Shown: one piece after another, positions 47,043 through 59,265 of the stretch
Numbering within the stretch: position 1 is the first letter of the stretch
How the letters are laid out: every line of letters starts with the position of its first letter
Assembly: GCF_000801105.2 (NCBI RefSeq)
Contig: NC_079516.1
Location: 20,373,043-20,437,042 of the forward strand
From: Raphanus sativus
Taxonomy: Eukaryota > Streptophyta > Magnoliopsida > Brassicales > Brassicaceae
Length of the DNA stretch: 64,000 bases
Direction: 5' to 3'
Notes under the pieces: generated by a model
Database searches by the model: none
The model's input: only the letters and a program-made list of their open reading frames with translations
What the model was told of the DNA's origin: nothing
Made by a program: the position numbers and the translations under genes

Positions 47043-48853
47043 CATAAAACTTTGTAAAACGAATGTCCAAGTCGTCGATGCCATAGACCTGCAGTATAAG
47101 ATTTATACTTAGAAGCCCAATGAACTCGTGCAACTTTAACACCCGTAAAGTAGTATACCCCCTCACTTTCTTCACCCGTTCCAGTCAGAATCTTCAAAAA
47201 ATGGTCATGTAATACACACAATGTATCAGTAAACAGTGCAATACAGCCATTTTGTTTTAATAATTTAGACACTGATATAAGTGTGCAACGGAAGTCAGGG
47301 ATATAAAGAACGTTATATAAAATGTAATCCTTGCTTAATTGTAAGCTTCCTTGTTTTGTAGCTTTAGAATCATGGCCATTAGTAAATATGACCGACGAGG
47401 CTGTGATATCACAGACATTGTGTAGAAGATTGAGATCACCCCTCAAGTGATGTGATGCTCATGTATCTATAATAACATGAGTTAGACTTGTTTTACCAGA
47501 TATTCGCTCTGATGAAAGATTGCTTTGTTGGTTCTGAAGTAGTGAGATCAACGAAGCGATTTGGTCTGAGTTGATTTGAGTCGTGCTTAGGATAGCGTTC
47601 GTACGACCACGACCATGTTCTCTATTTCCATTGAAGCGTCCTCCACGTCGACCGTGAAATTCTGTCCTGAAGGTATACCGTTTTGACGTTGTTGTTCTTG
47701 GTACCACTCAGGAAATCCATGTAATAAATGACATTCTGTGACATCATGTCGTGTCCTGCCACAGTGAGTACATGTGCGTGAAGGATCTCTAGAACGAACT
47801 GGAACAGAATCACTAGTAGAGGAGTTTTAAGAGCTCTTATCCTTCTGGTCGTCTGTTTTAACTGAGAACCCTAGCGTCTCTGTTTGTTGCTCTTTCGATC
47901 ATGTTGTTGTCATATTTTGTTCTTCTCGTATAACACGAGAATAAAAAATATTGAGATCAGGAAGAGGATCCTCATCTGTTATGTGAGAATGTATGGAGAG
48001 AAACCGAGAATCGCCGAGCCCGAAGAGAAATTTTTGAACGTGTGCATCTTCTTTTTCTTTTTCTATGTCTGCAGCAGCTGCACACGTACAGGTTAGAGAA
48101 GTCTTGAGGTTCTGTAGTTCCTCCCAAAGTTTAGTAAGTCTTCAATAATACTCAAGGACAGATTGTCCATCATGTTTACAGTTGGTAATCTCATCCTGCA
48201 GATGATGTATACGAGCTCCATTCTTGACGGAGAAGCGGAAGCGTAAAGATTCCCAGAGCTTGTGAGCATCTGGAACATGTGTAACAGTTGATCTGATTTT
48301 GGCGTCGATTGAAGTGTGAATCCATCCAACAATCATGGAGTTTGCAGCAAACCAACGAGATAGATCAGGTTCTGCATCTTGTTTAGGAATAGTGCCATCA
48401 ATAAATCATGTTTTCTGCTTGGCTTGAAGAGAGTTCCTAAGTTCCGTAGACCACTCAGAGTAATTCTCATTGGTGAGAAGAACCGATGTGATAAGCGCCA
48501 GGATTATCAGATGGACTAAGATGATATGGTGTTGTATCCATTACGGCAGTCTGATTCAGTGTGTTAGAACCAGATGTAAAAGTAGTAGCAGAAGTATTTG
48601 TATTATTGTCAGCCGTCTTAGTTGATGATGTTTGACGTTAGTAAAAGTAGAAAAGAAAAATATGATCAATCACAAGCTAGAAAAATTTGTAGATCTTACC
48701 TCTGATGCCATAATATGAAAGTAAGGTAAACTTGTGTATCTTATTGATCATCCATCATAAAGATTTATACAACATAAATAATATAAGCCACTTAGTAATA
48801 GGAATTTATTTAGAAATCCCTAAGATATAGGATTATATCCTTATTGTATTACT
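47043..48853 (-). pseudogene. Copia retrotransposon, 5' half, broken
   Basis: Reading down the minus strand: short 5' LTR (48853-48716), a primer site altered to TGGCATCAGAG, gag ATG at 48541 (MDTTPYHLSPSDNPG), then frameshifts. After these come the gag core (SMIVGWIHTSIDAKIR...LWESLRFRFS, about 48340-48140), KFLFGLGDSRF (about 48020), the CCHC knuckle, the protease site DT-stop-A, and GAG-pre-integrase LWHRRLGH before an abrupt end at 47043. Several stops and shifts. No 3' LTR or pol remainder is seen. The part below 47863 is shared with copy 1. Confidence 0.88.
48716..48853 (-). repeat. Copia 5' LTR (short, ~138 bp)
   Basis: The minus strand runs from about acagtaatacaataagg to ttactttca, followed after a few bases by TGGCATCAGAGG, a one-base variant of the usual TGGTATCAGAG primer site. 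The outer border is approximate because no second LTR is present for comparison. Confidence 0.6.
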
Positions 48854-50084
48854 GTAAAACCTGGTAACGATTTTCCGGCGAAGCACGAGTGTTTTTCAGA
48901 AGGTGAAACGCCACGACGGCGTGAAACTCATAAAGAAGAGAGAAGTGGTGGAGAGAGACTTCCATGGATAAGGGATTGTGGAGTCCATATGAGTGAAGAA
49001 TAGAGAGAGAAAGAGAATGATTTGAATTTCAAAAAGTTTGATAATAGGTAAAAGAGAGAACTCACTTTGATCTGACTTTACAAAAAGATATGAGTGCAGG
49101 ATGTAAGATCTATCCACAATATTTTGTCTATAAAAAAGTATAGTTCATTTTGGGGGAGTAGGGGCAGCAGAGTCACAATTATTTATTCACAGTGACAATA
49201 TAGTTGTCATTGTTATGTAGTTAATTATGGAAAAGATCTTTGGTAGGATTACTAATTTCTCTAGTTTCTATTTTAAATTAAAATTAAAGTTAAAAGTCTG
49301 ATAAAAAGTTAGTCATAAAACATTTTTCCCCTTGTTCCAAGTTATCTTTTTACATCTAGCTGGAAATGTGTTATTATCACTAAAGGAGAACTTCAGGATT
49401 GAATAAACATACACATAAATCAAGCTCAAGTTTCTCTTAATTCCAGATTTGAACAATTCGAAAGATATGAAATTTTTTTTTTTGGATTTTGTTTGATTAA
49501 AAAAATTAGATGCAAGTGATCCATGTTTGCATACATCATATTTGAATATGGAAGCTTCCTTAAGGAATGGTATGCCTTCACACATATTTGGTGGTAACTT
49601 ATCTATGGAACTAATGATTTTTAGAATCAATACTTTTGAAAGTTCGAAAGTCTATCGAAATACTTATTTTTTTGGAAAAATGGAGGCTTGTTGACCATTC
49701 CGATATTAGATGTTACAGCTGGAAGAAGTTTTTCGAAGTTGAAACTGATAAAGAATTACTTGTGATATACCATGTCACAAGAGAAGTTAAATGGGTTGGC
49801 TATGTTATTAATTGAGACGAATACATCTAAAAGATTTGACTCTATGAGTTTTTTTATCAAAAGATTTGCTTTTTTTAACGCTGATTCATTATGATATTAC
49901 AGTTATGATATGAGAAAGATTATATAGACGATTTGACAACTGATAATACTACCTGCTTTATGAGATCTACGCCTAATTGCATCACCTGAGCCATCCTATG
50001 AAGATCCACGCATGACCAGATTTAACTTGCACCATGTTGTACATCTTTTGTAAGTCTTTCTTCCGTAATCTGTATAATTGTTTA
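48854..50084. other. Gene-poor stretch; possible short coding start near 48900-49120
   Basis: On the minus strand 49117-48896 has a UTR-like CT-rich lead and a short frame (MDSTIPYPWKSL...) that stops just before the Copia LTR, perhaps a first exon disrupted by the insertion. The protein is not recognised. The rest, to 50084, shows no gene, domain or element border. Confidence 0.25.
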
Positions 50085-50212
50085 ATAAAATATTTTTTTC
50101 GGGACTTGAAACCTGGATTTATCTATAAGAAATTGCATGGCGTGGAGTTCGAACCCTAGACATGGATGTAGAAGCCTTTAAATCTTAACCACTAGACTAC
50201 AGTACTTCCACA
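50085..50212 (-). mobile_element. tRNA-derived SINE, minus orientation
   Basis: On the minus strand tagtctagtggttaaga (A box) is followed about 40 bp later by gggttcgaactcc (B box), then some 50 bp of body and an A-rich end (about 50100-50090). The two boxes with this spacing and a non-tRNA tail fit a plant SINE and not a tRNA gene: no cloverleaf acceptor stem can be drawn. Borders are approximate. Confidence 0.6.
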
Positions 50213-50675
50213 ACTTTACGAGTTTAATAGATGCTTTTGGAGGAAAAAATGAAAGAAGAGGTATATTTGAATAATAAGTGTCCTAAATAACTAGTTTTTC
50301 ATAAACAGTTTATGGATTTGATTTTTATGAAATTTTGTTTTTATATTGTTTTTGTGATTTTGTTTAAATATGCACAAGGGCATATTTTTAAATTTGGTTC
50401 GGGACACTATAAATCATTAGACAGTGACAGCCACTGGCTCTTACAAAGCTTAGTCTTAAGGAGTTTAAATTCACATCGTTTTGTTCCAGAGTCACTCGTA
50501 CCGTTCTTCAATCTTTATGCACATCAACCAAAGATGTCGGGTGACTGCATCAAAAAAACCCTTCTCATAAGAATTGAATCAACGTAATCAAGTTAGAATT
50601 TGATAAATACAACCGAGAAGAATACCTCCATTTATTGTGGAGTTTCACGAGATCCACTCTCCTGATGACTTTAGT
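50213..50675. other. Region downstream of the PR5K-like gene
   Basis: Probably includes the 3' UTR of the minus-strand kinase gene. The forward frame 50312-50587 has a hydrophobic start but no recognisable domain, and I do not call it. Confidence 0.35.
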
Positions 50676-53600
50676 TTAAGAGGACCTTTCAAACTCACTT
50701 GGGTTCGAGAAGTTTGAAGTCTCATAACTATCTTCGAGAGTTTCAGGATCTATTGCCGCTGGTAAACACAAAAGAGGTTTAGGTGGAATCTGGAGAGCTT
50801 CGAGACTTCCCTCTAACATTTCAATGACTTTGATCATTGATGGACGATGAGATGGATTGGTTTGAATACACCATAGACCAACCAGTACCATTTTCTTCGC
50901 AATTTTTTCTTCTTCTTCGGTTATCTGATCTCCAAAAATCCTCATGATTTCTCCCCTCTCAAAATCCCTATAGATCCAATCCGGAAAGTACATTGAGGTA
51001 TTGTTGGATCCAGAAATTTCAAACTGTTCTCTACTCCTTGCTCCAATCATCTCAAGAACCACCATTCCATAACTATACACATCTGACTTATGCGAAACTC
51101 CTCCATAATTTGGTAAAAACACTTCTGGAGCAATGTATCCTGCTGTCCCTCTCGCTTCTAGCACTGACATGATGCTCTCTTTATTTTTACAGATCTTAGC
51201 AAGGCCGAAATCTGAAATTTTGGGGCAAAGATCTTTGTCCATGAGTATGTTTTGCGGCTTTATATCGAAATGCACAATCCTTGACGCACAACGATTGTGC
51301 AAATACTCTAGGCCACGAGAGACACCCACCGCAATGTCAGATAACGTTTCCCATTCCATCTTTGTTGACATATTATTGGAAATAAACTTGTCGAGGGATC
51401 CATTCGGCATGAACTCGTAGATTATTGCCCTCTTGTTTCCTTCATAACAGAATCCAAGCAAAGAAACAATATTAACATGAGATGTTCTACTTATGCTAGC
51501 TACTTCGTTGATAAACTCTTCTCCATTTTCTTTTGACTCTTTCAAGATCTTCACTGCAACATCTTCCTTTCCTTCAGGCAACTTTCCTTTATAAACAGTT
51601 CCAAATCCTCCTTTCCCGAGAACATGTGCAAATGAGTTTGTCATCTTCCTGACCCTTGCGTAACTATACCGTTTCAACATTACAACAGTTTCAAAGTTTT
51701 CGCCATTCCAATCACTTTTCCTCGCATTCTTTGCTCTCACTGTTAGCACGCCCATAATAATGATCATCACAGCTAAAGATGCTGAAATTCCTGCAATAAG
51801 AGAGCATAATCTTGGCACGTGGATTAGCGATATGGTACCGAGTACGAGTTTTAATTTCCTTGATGACTTTTCTGCAATGTGTTTCACAGAATATCTTGTC
51901 AGGCTTAATAATTATTCCACATACAATTCGTTATGACAAACAAAACCAAATAAACCTACTTATTTCTCCTGTGGTAGCTTCGTCTGTTTGTTGCGACTCT
52001 GAGGGAGGTTCAAGAGTTCCACTTTTTGTTTGTGTTTGAGCTGGCGATGGAGAGTCAGCCACTGCCACTGAACTACTGTTGTTTCTCCAACAAGTAACAT
52101 GAATGCTTATCAGATTACCATAAATAAGTAGCAATTTCATCCCTTAATTTGTAAATTACCAAATGTTATTAAAATCTTTGAGTGTTTAATTCAGAAATTC
52201 AAGCTCAGTTTAGAACCTAAACCATCTACGTAGAGTGGTAGAGATCCGTTTTTGGAAGTCCAACTTGTTATATATACTGGTTAATATACTCTATGTTTCT
52301 ACAAAATGCAGGTTTAATTTTGATGATAAAATGCATTTTTCGGGTTTACCGGTTTCCAATATTTTTACACCAATAATATTCCAACAAGTACATTTATTGC
52401 TTTGAATTTTTTGATTTATCATTATTAACTAATAAAATACATACAACATGCATATTTTAAATAATTTTTAAAAACATTTACCTTTTAGGAACATAGATAA
52501 TAATATATTTTAAGCATTTTCAGTTTTTATAAGAGAACTATTTAAAAATGTATCAGTCGTGCCTATACTTAACTAACAGGCCACAGAACCGTAGACAAAA
52601 AACATTGTTGATTACCATGTGAAGTCTAATTTATCACACAAATGTTTCAGTAAAAAAATATTTAATCAAAAGGTAAATTCGCTTAAATAAAAAAAATCGT
52701 TAAAAAAGTTCTTGTAAAGCACATACAGTAAAAACTCCCTTTTAAAATTTTTCTATGTTAAAATCTAAATTTTATAAAATAAAAAAATATTTGATTTAGT
52801 GTATTTACATTAATTAATGTTTCTGAAATTCAACATTTATATTAGTTTTATTATATTATTTGGTATATCTAAATATGTCTTATAGAATGTAAATATAGTT
52901 TTAGATATAATTTTACTAGATCTTATAAAAATATATTAAGTGTTAAGAAATATAAAGATAATTTAACTGTGAATGTAAAACAAAAAATATATGGTTGACT
53001 TGTATTTTTATAAAATATATATACATATAAATTCGTAATTTATAGTTTTAATAGAACCATATATTTACATATAATTTTTTTAAACAATATTATTTTATCA
53101 ATTCGTATCATATTTTGAATTGGTAAAATTTGAGATCTGATGAATTTATTAATTTATAATGTTTATTGATTTATCAATTATTAATTTATAGAGTCCGACT
53201 AAATGTATTGGATTATGGCAAAGTCAAATCAATAAATTAAAGGTGTAAAATGGATTGTTCAAACCAAAATTGCCATATTTAATGAATATTTTATTTGTAT
53301 GGCATTGTTGATTTTTTCGAATTGATTCTTAAAGAGTTAAATTCAGATTTATTAAAGATACATATCTAATTCTCGAGTGTGAAATGTATTCCACGGATAG
53401 ACTCTTTCACGAGTATTCAAATTGGCCGAAATGCAGTAGTCCCTATATCCATATTGGATGACTAAAAAAATGTGACTTAGTTTCGCATAACAGGTAAATC
53501 AAACCTGAAATATGGTGACATCCCAAATCCTCCTCAAACCACTTGACCAAGTCCTTCAAATCGATTCTTACTTTAAATTATTTGAACAGCCTATTGATCA

Positions 53601-55474
53601 AACGGTTTGATCCGTTGTTCGTCCTAAATAATTAGACTTAATCCATTTAATCGTTTCATATATATACATGACCACCAATTATATTTTGGACGTGCATCAT
53701 CTTTAGCCTATGTTTATTGTATAATTTTTAGGGTGTGGTTTTAACCATAATATAAGAATTGTTTTTTAATTTTTAACTAAGAAAAGTTAAGAATATTTTT
53801 TAAATAAAATATTTCTTAATTTTGTTAAAGTTAAGAAACGATTCTTATGTTATACTAAAAACCTTACTCAAAAACCCTAAAATAAACATACTCTGCAACC
53901 ACCCATTTTGACATTCCTAATCATTACCCTACATGTACCTAACGTCTTTGACGAACTGCCAATGACTAGATAAATAAGGTATTTCACTTTCAAAGAAAAA
54001 GATATATGCAGAACGATTTGTGAGAATACGCGCTTTGACGAAATTAGGGTCTGATTCGTAACTTTGCTGAATGACATTTTAAACACGATTTGACAATTTT
54101 TTTTACCAAACAAACAAAAGTTGCAGGATGAAAAAAAATACAAAAAATGCAAATTTATTTTTTTGTTGACAAAAATACAAAGAAAATTTTCATTAAATAG
54201 AAAAGTAAGTTTTAGTACATTATTTACAAATCAACACTTTCACATTATTAAATTATGATATCATTTTTAAATTTTAAAATAGCAATAATGATAACAAAGT
54301 TATGTTGTAAATAAAATTATATTATAATTTGTTTTCTAATACATTTTTTTATTAATAAACATATTAAAAATAATATAAATATTTATAAAACGTAAAGTAT
54401 TTTATTAAATTTTAGTTATTTCACATCTTTATAATAATTAGTTTAATTATTGGTATTTTTTTCATATAAGAAAGCAAATATTATATAAAATATTTTAATT
54501 AATATCATATGCATTCCGTCTGTAATTTTGTTTTTACAGCTTAACTAATTTTTCCAGTTTAAATATTATTTTCACAATTTCTCGATTAATGCCAATCGGA
54601 ACCTTGATATTTACTGGAACTTACTTGGTGTTGTTTAGACTAGTCGACGGACAAAAAGTGATGACATAGTTAGTGGTATTTGCGCATGCGACGTAGCTAT
54701 TATCTTCAAAGTTGATAGTAGAAGCGTGCGGGCACGCGCTCTTGAAGTTCTGCGAATATAGCGTCGGCATGCACTTGTCGTTTGCGTAAGGGCCGGAACA
54801 GCAATACTCGGGCATGTCTAACTTCTGACATCCGCTCATGCATGCGACTGTCTGCCTCAAGCTGGTGTTACTTGTCACCCTCAGCTCGGGTGGACAGGTC
54901 GTGTTCAAATCGACAATGCATTCATTGCTGCTGCACGTCTCGTTGCCCTGTGGGAGTGGGACAACCCGCATTGGAAGGTTGTAACCCTTGGCGACTGATA
55001 CAAGATGTCGGTCTTTACCATCGGTATACCCGAGCCGAAACTGGGCTAGAGTTACCGGAGGAGTATAATAGCCTCCGGAGCACTCGATTTTTCCAGAGCC
55101 GCAGTCTCCGATCATGCAGGAGAAACTTCCGCTTGAGTTGGTGGAGCAAAATCGCCTACCCCAGACATAGTAATAAGCTACCCATGACGACGCGTTGATG
55201 ACACGCGCTTCTCCTTTCTTGAGAACAAAGCCGGTGGTGGTGGTGGAAACTGGACCGTTGGTTGTTAGGATTCCAGGCCAGACAGTGAAGTCGCATTTGT
55301 TCTCTATGGTAACATTCTTCGAAGTTATTCCTTCGATAATTAGAACAAAACATTTAATATCTAAAATAAAATTCATCAAGCCACAAAGACTTGTCTGGGG
55401 AAAAAGGAAACAGTTGTACCTGAGAGTAATACATATAATACAAGGACGAAGATCAATCGCAATCCATCGGCCAT
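50676..55474 (-). CDS. PR5K-like: PR5K-like thaumatin-domain receptor kinase, 4 exons, 663 aa
   Basis: Minus-strand exons: 55474-55420, 55330-54625, 52075-51960 and 51790-50676. All are GT-AG with matching phases (55+706+116+1,115 = 1,992 bp). The length is nearly that of Arabidopsis PR5K (665 aa). Order: signal peptide (residues 1-19), secreted thaumatin/PR5 domain (20-about 250) with all 16 cysteines of the fold, a Ser/Pro/Gln linker (254-293), one membrane helix (about 294-311), and a Ser/Thr kinase. Kinase features: GKGGFG loop at 351, Lys373, HFD at 466-468 in place of HRD (a non-RD kinase, usual in this LRK10L/PR5K clade), DFG at 486, GTAGYIAPE. It should sit in the plasma membrane with the thaumatin domain outside and the kinase inside. 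Intact in every exon; intron 3 is unusually long (2.5 kb). The short first exon was found by splice reading, not as an ORF. Confidence 0.92.
52076..54624 (-). other. Large AT-rich intron 3 of the PR5K-like gene
   Basis: 2,549 bp between the thaumatin exon (donor gtaagt) and the linker exon (acceptor ..caacag). No open frame with a recognisable domain; the reverse frame 54152-53877 is a chance frame. AT-rich throughout, no clear transposon termini. If the intron were not spliced, the product would be a secreted thaumatin-like protein ending soon after residue 254. Confidence 0.6.
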
Positions 55475-57125
55475 TGCTTAACGAAGAACAAAAAGCCAAA
55501 AAAAAACAATATGGGGAGAATAAACAACTTGCCAAAGGAACTTCCTTCACGCTAGAAAACTACTAAGACTATTTACAACTAGGCTGTTCGGAAAAAAATT
55601 GCTTTAATGAATTGATGTTATTTTGAATAAACAGTTGAATTGCTTGAATGATTTGAATAAGTCCTTGAAAGTGAGGTGAATTAAAATTCTATTGAATTTA
55701 TTCAAAATTTTGGATGAAGAAAAGAGGAAAGATGAGACAGTGACATATGATTTTAGTGCAAATATAAATGTGCTAATGTCGGTGTAGTGTTCACTTTCAT
55801 TTTATCTCATTTTGTTTGCTTTCAATATGTATCAGCTTCTTGATTTTCAAACTACATTAGCTTCTTGATAGGTAAGCAATTTTTTAACTTGAAAGCAATA
55901 TAATGTTCACTTTTAACTTTACTTTTCCTATTTATTTTAATTAATTTTGTGGTATAAGACTTTAGTTTCTTAAATGTTGTATCTTAATTGGATATCAAAA
56001 ATATGTAGAACTGTAGCGCCCGGTTCATATATAAAACATACTTATACAATTATATACCATTTTAGGCGTATATTTTTATCTGAAATATTTAAAATAATTC
56101 AAATTATCCAAAAGAACCGAATTATCTAAATATTTTTTTCTTCGAATGTTAAATTTTTCTGAATCACACGATGTTTAATCTGAAAACTGGAAATTTGGTC
56201 TTTATCCAAATTATTTAAAATTAACTGAAAAATTAGATATTACCCGGTTACTATAAATATTACCCAAACCAAATTTCATAAATAATCAGTTTCTATATAT
56301 CTATAAAGAAACACTGAAAGAATCGAATAAAACCGAACATCCATGCCCATCTGAAATTATTATCAGAGGCAAAGAGGAGACTCGGTTAACTTGTATGTAT
56401 TTATTTATTGGTGTTGCGCTTAGAATATACATTTATGGAGTAAGTTTTAATTTTTTGTGCATTATTTTCATATTCCACTTCATTTTAGAGTAAAATATGA
56501 AGTGGTATTGGAAATGCTCTTAGTCTAACAAAAATATCCACCTCTTGGTAAGAATTCATTTTAAAATTTTGTCTCTTTTTCATTTCAAAACTTATTCTAT
56601 AAAACAGGAGTATTCTAGTACTTCCCTCCCTACTCACGAAGATCGCCTGGCTTACTCCCTCATTGATCATATTTGGAAACTTTACATTCTTGATGATTGT
56701 GAAATCCCCAAAACAATAAGTACATTAGTTAAAAGTGTCATCTATGAAACAGAAGATTACCTATATGTAAAAGAGTAACTACAAAAGGATGCAGTCTTAA
56801 GTCACCAAAATCCAAGTCCTTATAGGTGGGATAATATTTTAAAAGGATTCAAAGCTATGAGTATATTCCATGTGTATGTTATGTAATCATTTCAGTAGCA
56901 TTGATTATGTAGTAATCTTAACATCAAATGGATGACAACAAAGTTACAAGTATTCAAGAAACTTGGGTAGACAACAATTGTTATGCCACAGCCTACATGA
57001 AAAATATGAGCATCATTATGTAGCTTAAGAGACAACCAAATCTCATTTCTTCTAAAAGATTGATGTCCATTTAAAAAGGTGGGTCTGACCGTCTTGTGTA
57101 GTTTACTTTGATCTATTTTCATTGT
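55475..57125. other. Upstream region of the PR5K-like gene; no other gene seen
   Basis: It should hold the 5' UTR and promoter of the minus-strand kinase gene. Around 56010-56350 the text (cgcccggttc, then aaccgaat and ccgaac words) resembles decayed Helitron-type filler. Forward frame 56545-56778 and reverse frame 57161-56892 show no domain. Confidence 0.35.
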
Positions 57126-57488
57126 TTTTTTTTGAATTATACAGAGATATCCTGGCCCCACCGAAGTAGTCCAGACTAGTCATGTGTTGCCACATGTCGG
57201 TCCTCTGTCCCTGGCGATGCCGAAATGTTAATTCCCCAGTGGCCGGGATTCGAACCCAAGTGGCGGAACTCACAGCTGTGAACTCTTTACCAACTGAGCT
57301 AGAACCGGGCTTTCTAGCTCAGTTGGTAAAGGGTTCACAGCTGTGAGTTCCGCCACCTGGGTTCGAATCCCGGCCACTGGGGAATTAACATTTCGGCATC
57401 GCCAAGGACAGAGGACCGACATGTGGCAACACGTGACTAGTCTGGACCACTTCTATGGGACCAGGATACCTCTGTATAATTCAAAAAA
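57126..57488. repeat. Head-to-head pair of tRNA-derived SINEs forming a ~178-bp-arm palindrome
   Basis: The right arm (57312-57488, plus) reads ttctagctcagttggtaaag (A box), then gggttcgaatcccgg (B box), SINE body and attcaaaaaaa. The left arm (57126-57304) is its reverse complement with about ten differences. The spacer is only ccgggct (57305-57311). Each arm is a SINE with tail outward. A transcript would fold into a hairpin of about 175 bp. This is not a functional tRNA: no acceptor stem and a long non-tRNA body. Confidence 0.9.
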
Positions 57489-57601
57489 ATCTATCCAGAT
57501 TTCATAAGTATCTTCTACCCAGATGTCTGAGCCCAAAGCTACCTATACTGACGCAGCCTGATCAAAGGGTTGAAAATGAGAAACACAAAGAAATATGCAG
57601 A

Positions 57602-57997
57602 TCAAAGAAGAGATTCAAAAAGCCTTGAGAACACAATAAAATAGGTGTTTCTCAACCAAGGATCCGACGATGAATCATACACAAGATATTTCAACAATGT
57701 TTTCTCTATTAGAATCTCTGATTTACGTAAGAAGAAAAAAAGGCAAAAGATTAAGGATACATTCACGTTTTCTAGACCAAACAAGACAAAGAATTTAAAC
57801 CCTTTAAAGCTTTTCTTTTCCCAGGACTTAGAGAAAATTAAAAAACGCCCAGAAAAGCTACAGATTTTCACGGAAACTGTGGATGGTGAATGTAGCAAGA
57901 GATTAACACCACAGCGAGAAGATGGAAGGCCACGGAACACGAAGCGCCAAGGAACAATAGGGTCGTGCCTGTGAGGTTTCACTGCCTTGGTAGCCAT
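57602..57997 (-). CDS. Hypothetical protein or first exon (MATKAVKPHRHDP...)
   Basis: The minus strand opens at ATG 57997 with a GC-rich, gene-like first third (to about 57860), then turns AT-rich and hydrophobic, as if an intron had been read through. A donor-like GTTAAT follows codon 30 and others follow. Upstream to about 58100 looks like a 5' UTR. I do not recognise the protein. It may be the start of a small gene, a captured exon, or chance. Confidence 0.3.
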   Translation of the reverse strand: MATKAVKPHRHDPIVPWRFVFRGLPSSRCGVNLLLHSPSTVSVKICSFSGRFLIFSKSWEKKSFKGFKFFVLFGLENVNVSLIFCLFFFLRKSEILIEKTLLKYLVYDSSSDPWLRNTYFIVFSRLFESLL

Positions 57998-59217
57998 TTG
58001 GCCGCTTTCATTACTTGGGGATGGTGAATTATGTGAGTACTGAGTAGTTGTGATGCCAATGAAGATTTTGGAGAGAGCCCGAATATAGGTACAGTCGCTT
58101 GAGTTGCATATCTATTGATTGATGAAGTAAATAAGAGAACTTAATGGCTAATCGATGTGGATGTCGGACTTTACAGAGAATCTCTGAAATAGGATGAGAT
58201 GGCTTCAATCCGTCCGTGATGAGGAAGGCGAAGAGGGTGAGGTGCCGATGGGTGTAGGTTTAGTTTAATGGATGGACCAATAGTTGCTGAAGGAGTCTCA
58301 TATTAAATTTTGTTCAAAGGTCCAGATAGATTTTATGAATGGTTGATAGGCCGATGTTGAAATAAATTTGCCACAGTTTGTTGATATCTCAACATCTAAG
58401 GTCCCAGTGGAAGAGGAAGGCGGGTGACTAAACCTAACAGGTCTCTAACAGGACTCAATGTCTGTGCCAACTTTATCTATTGTAATAAAAGCTCATATAA
58501 AATTCTTTAAGTTATGGAAGCATCGGGGAGTAATGGGAATGTGTAGGCCAACTCTATAATTCTAATAGAAGCCCAGATCATGTTAGAGATATAAGAGAAG
58601 TGTAGGCCTGAAATCGCAGGGATGCTTGGTGTGGCGACACGTGTCGCGAAACGCCCCACCCTCCATGGCAACGTGGCAGCAGGAGAAGATAGACAAATCA
58701 ACTTTATTTATATAAATGGATAAATAGATAAATAGATAGATAGAAGATAGAAGATACAGTTTATGTTAAATAGTTAAACATTTTTTTGAAAAAAAAAGTT
58801 AAACATTTATGTAGTTTATGTTTAATAGTTAGACATTTATGTAGTTTATGTTTTTTATTTATCAAACTAATAATTTATTTAGTTTGTAGAATATTTTAAA
58901 CATATGTATAATACATAATCAGTTCTATATTTAGTAAAAAATAAAAATAGATTCATCCAAATATAATCTAGTTTCTTATTTTTATTTACTTAATAAATAC
59001 AATATTTTTAGTATAGGTATAATATATAATCAATTCTGTATTTATTGAAATTGTAAAAATATTTAAAGATATTCATCAGAATATAACTAATTTCATATTT
59101 TAGTTTTATATGAGCAAATCAGAATAAACATAAACATATAAAACAAAAATAAAATTGATGAAATTAAGAAAAATAAATATAAAACTAAAAAAAAATATTG
59201 TATATAACATCAAAACT

Positions 59218-59265
<48 letters not shown>

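Larger units (their letters stand above)
38891..47863. repeat. Copy 2 of the large tandem segmental duplication (9.0 kb)
   Basis: Matches copy 1 head to tail from attttttggtattttgagta to gtctgttttaa, without the two Helitrons (4.8 kb together, which equals the size difference). Right of 47863 the Copia gag continues without a break, so this end is the original arrangement. Most differences from copy 1 are single bases or short homopolymer and microsatellite changes. Confidence 0.92.

Noticed and set aside
49313..49630. Reverse frame of 105 codons
   Set aside because: AT-rich composition, no domain, no splice or UTR context.
50105..50205. tRNA-like A and B boxes on the minus strand
   Set aside because: No cloverleaf can be drawn, and the tail and spacing fit a SINE.
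54621..55474. Separate thaumatin gene independent of the kinase gene
   Set aside because: Phases at 54625/52075 and 51960/51790 match, and the joined length (663 aa) and domain order equal PR5K. A split cannot be fully excluded without RNA data.
54621..55550. Single-exon 309-aa thaumatin-like protein starting at 55550
   Set aside because: The N-terminal third is intron read-through. Splicing a 55-bp signal-peptide exon (55474-55420) to 55330 gives a correct secretory start and phase, and the 3' donor joins to the kinase exons.
56485..56778. Opposing frames of 61 and 77 codons
   Set aside because: They overlap each other on opposite strands with no domain or gene structure.
57240..57385. Two tRNA-like sequences with good A and B boxes
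   Set aside because: No acceptor stem or proper anticodon arm, and both continue into a shared non-tRNA body with an A-rich tail. They are SINEs, not tRNA genes.
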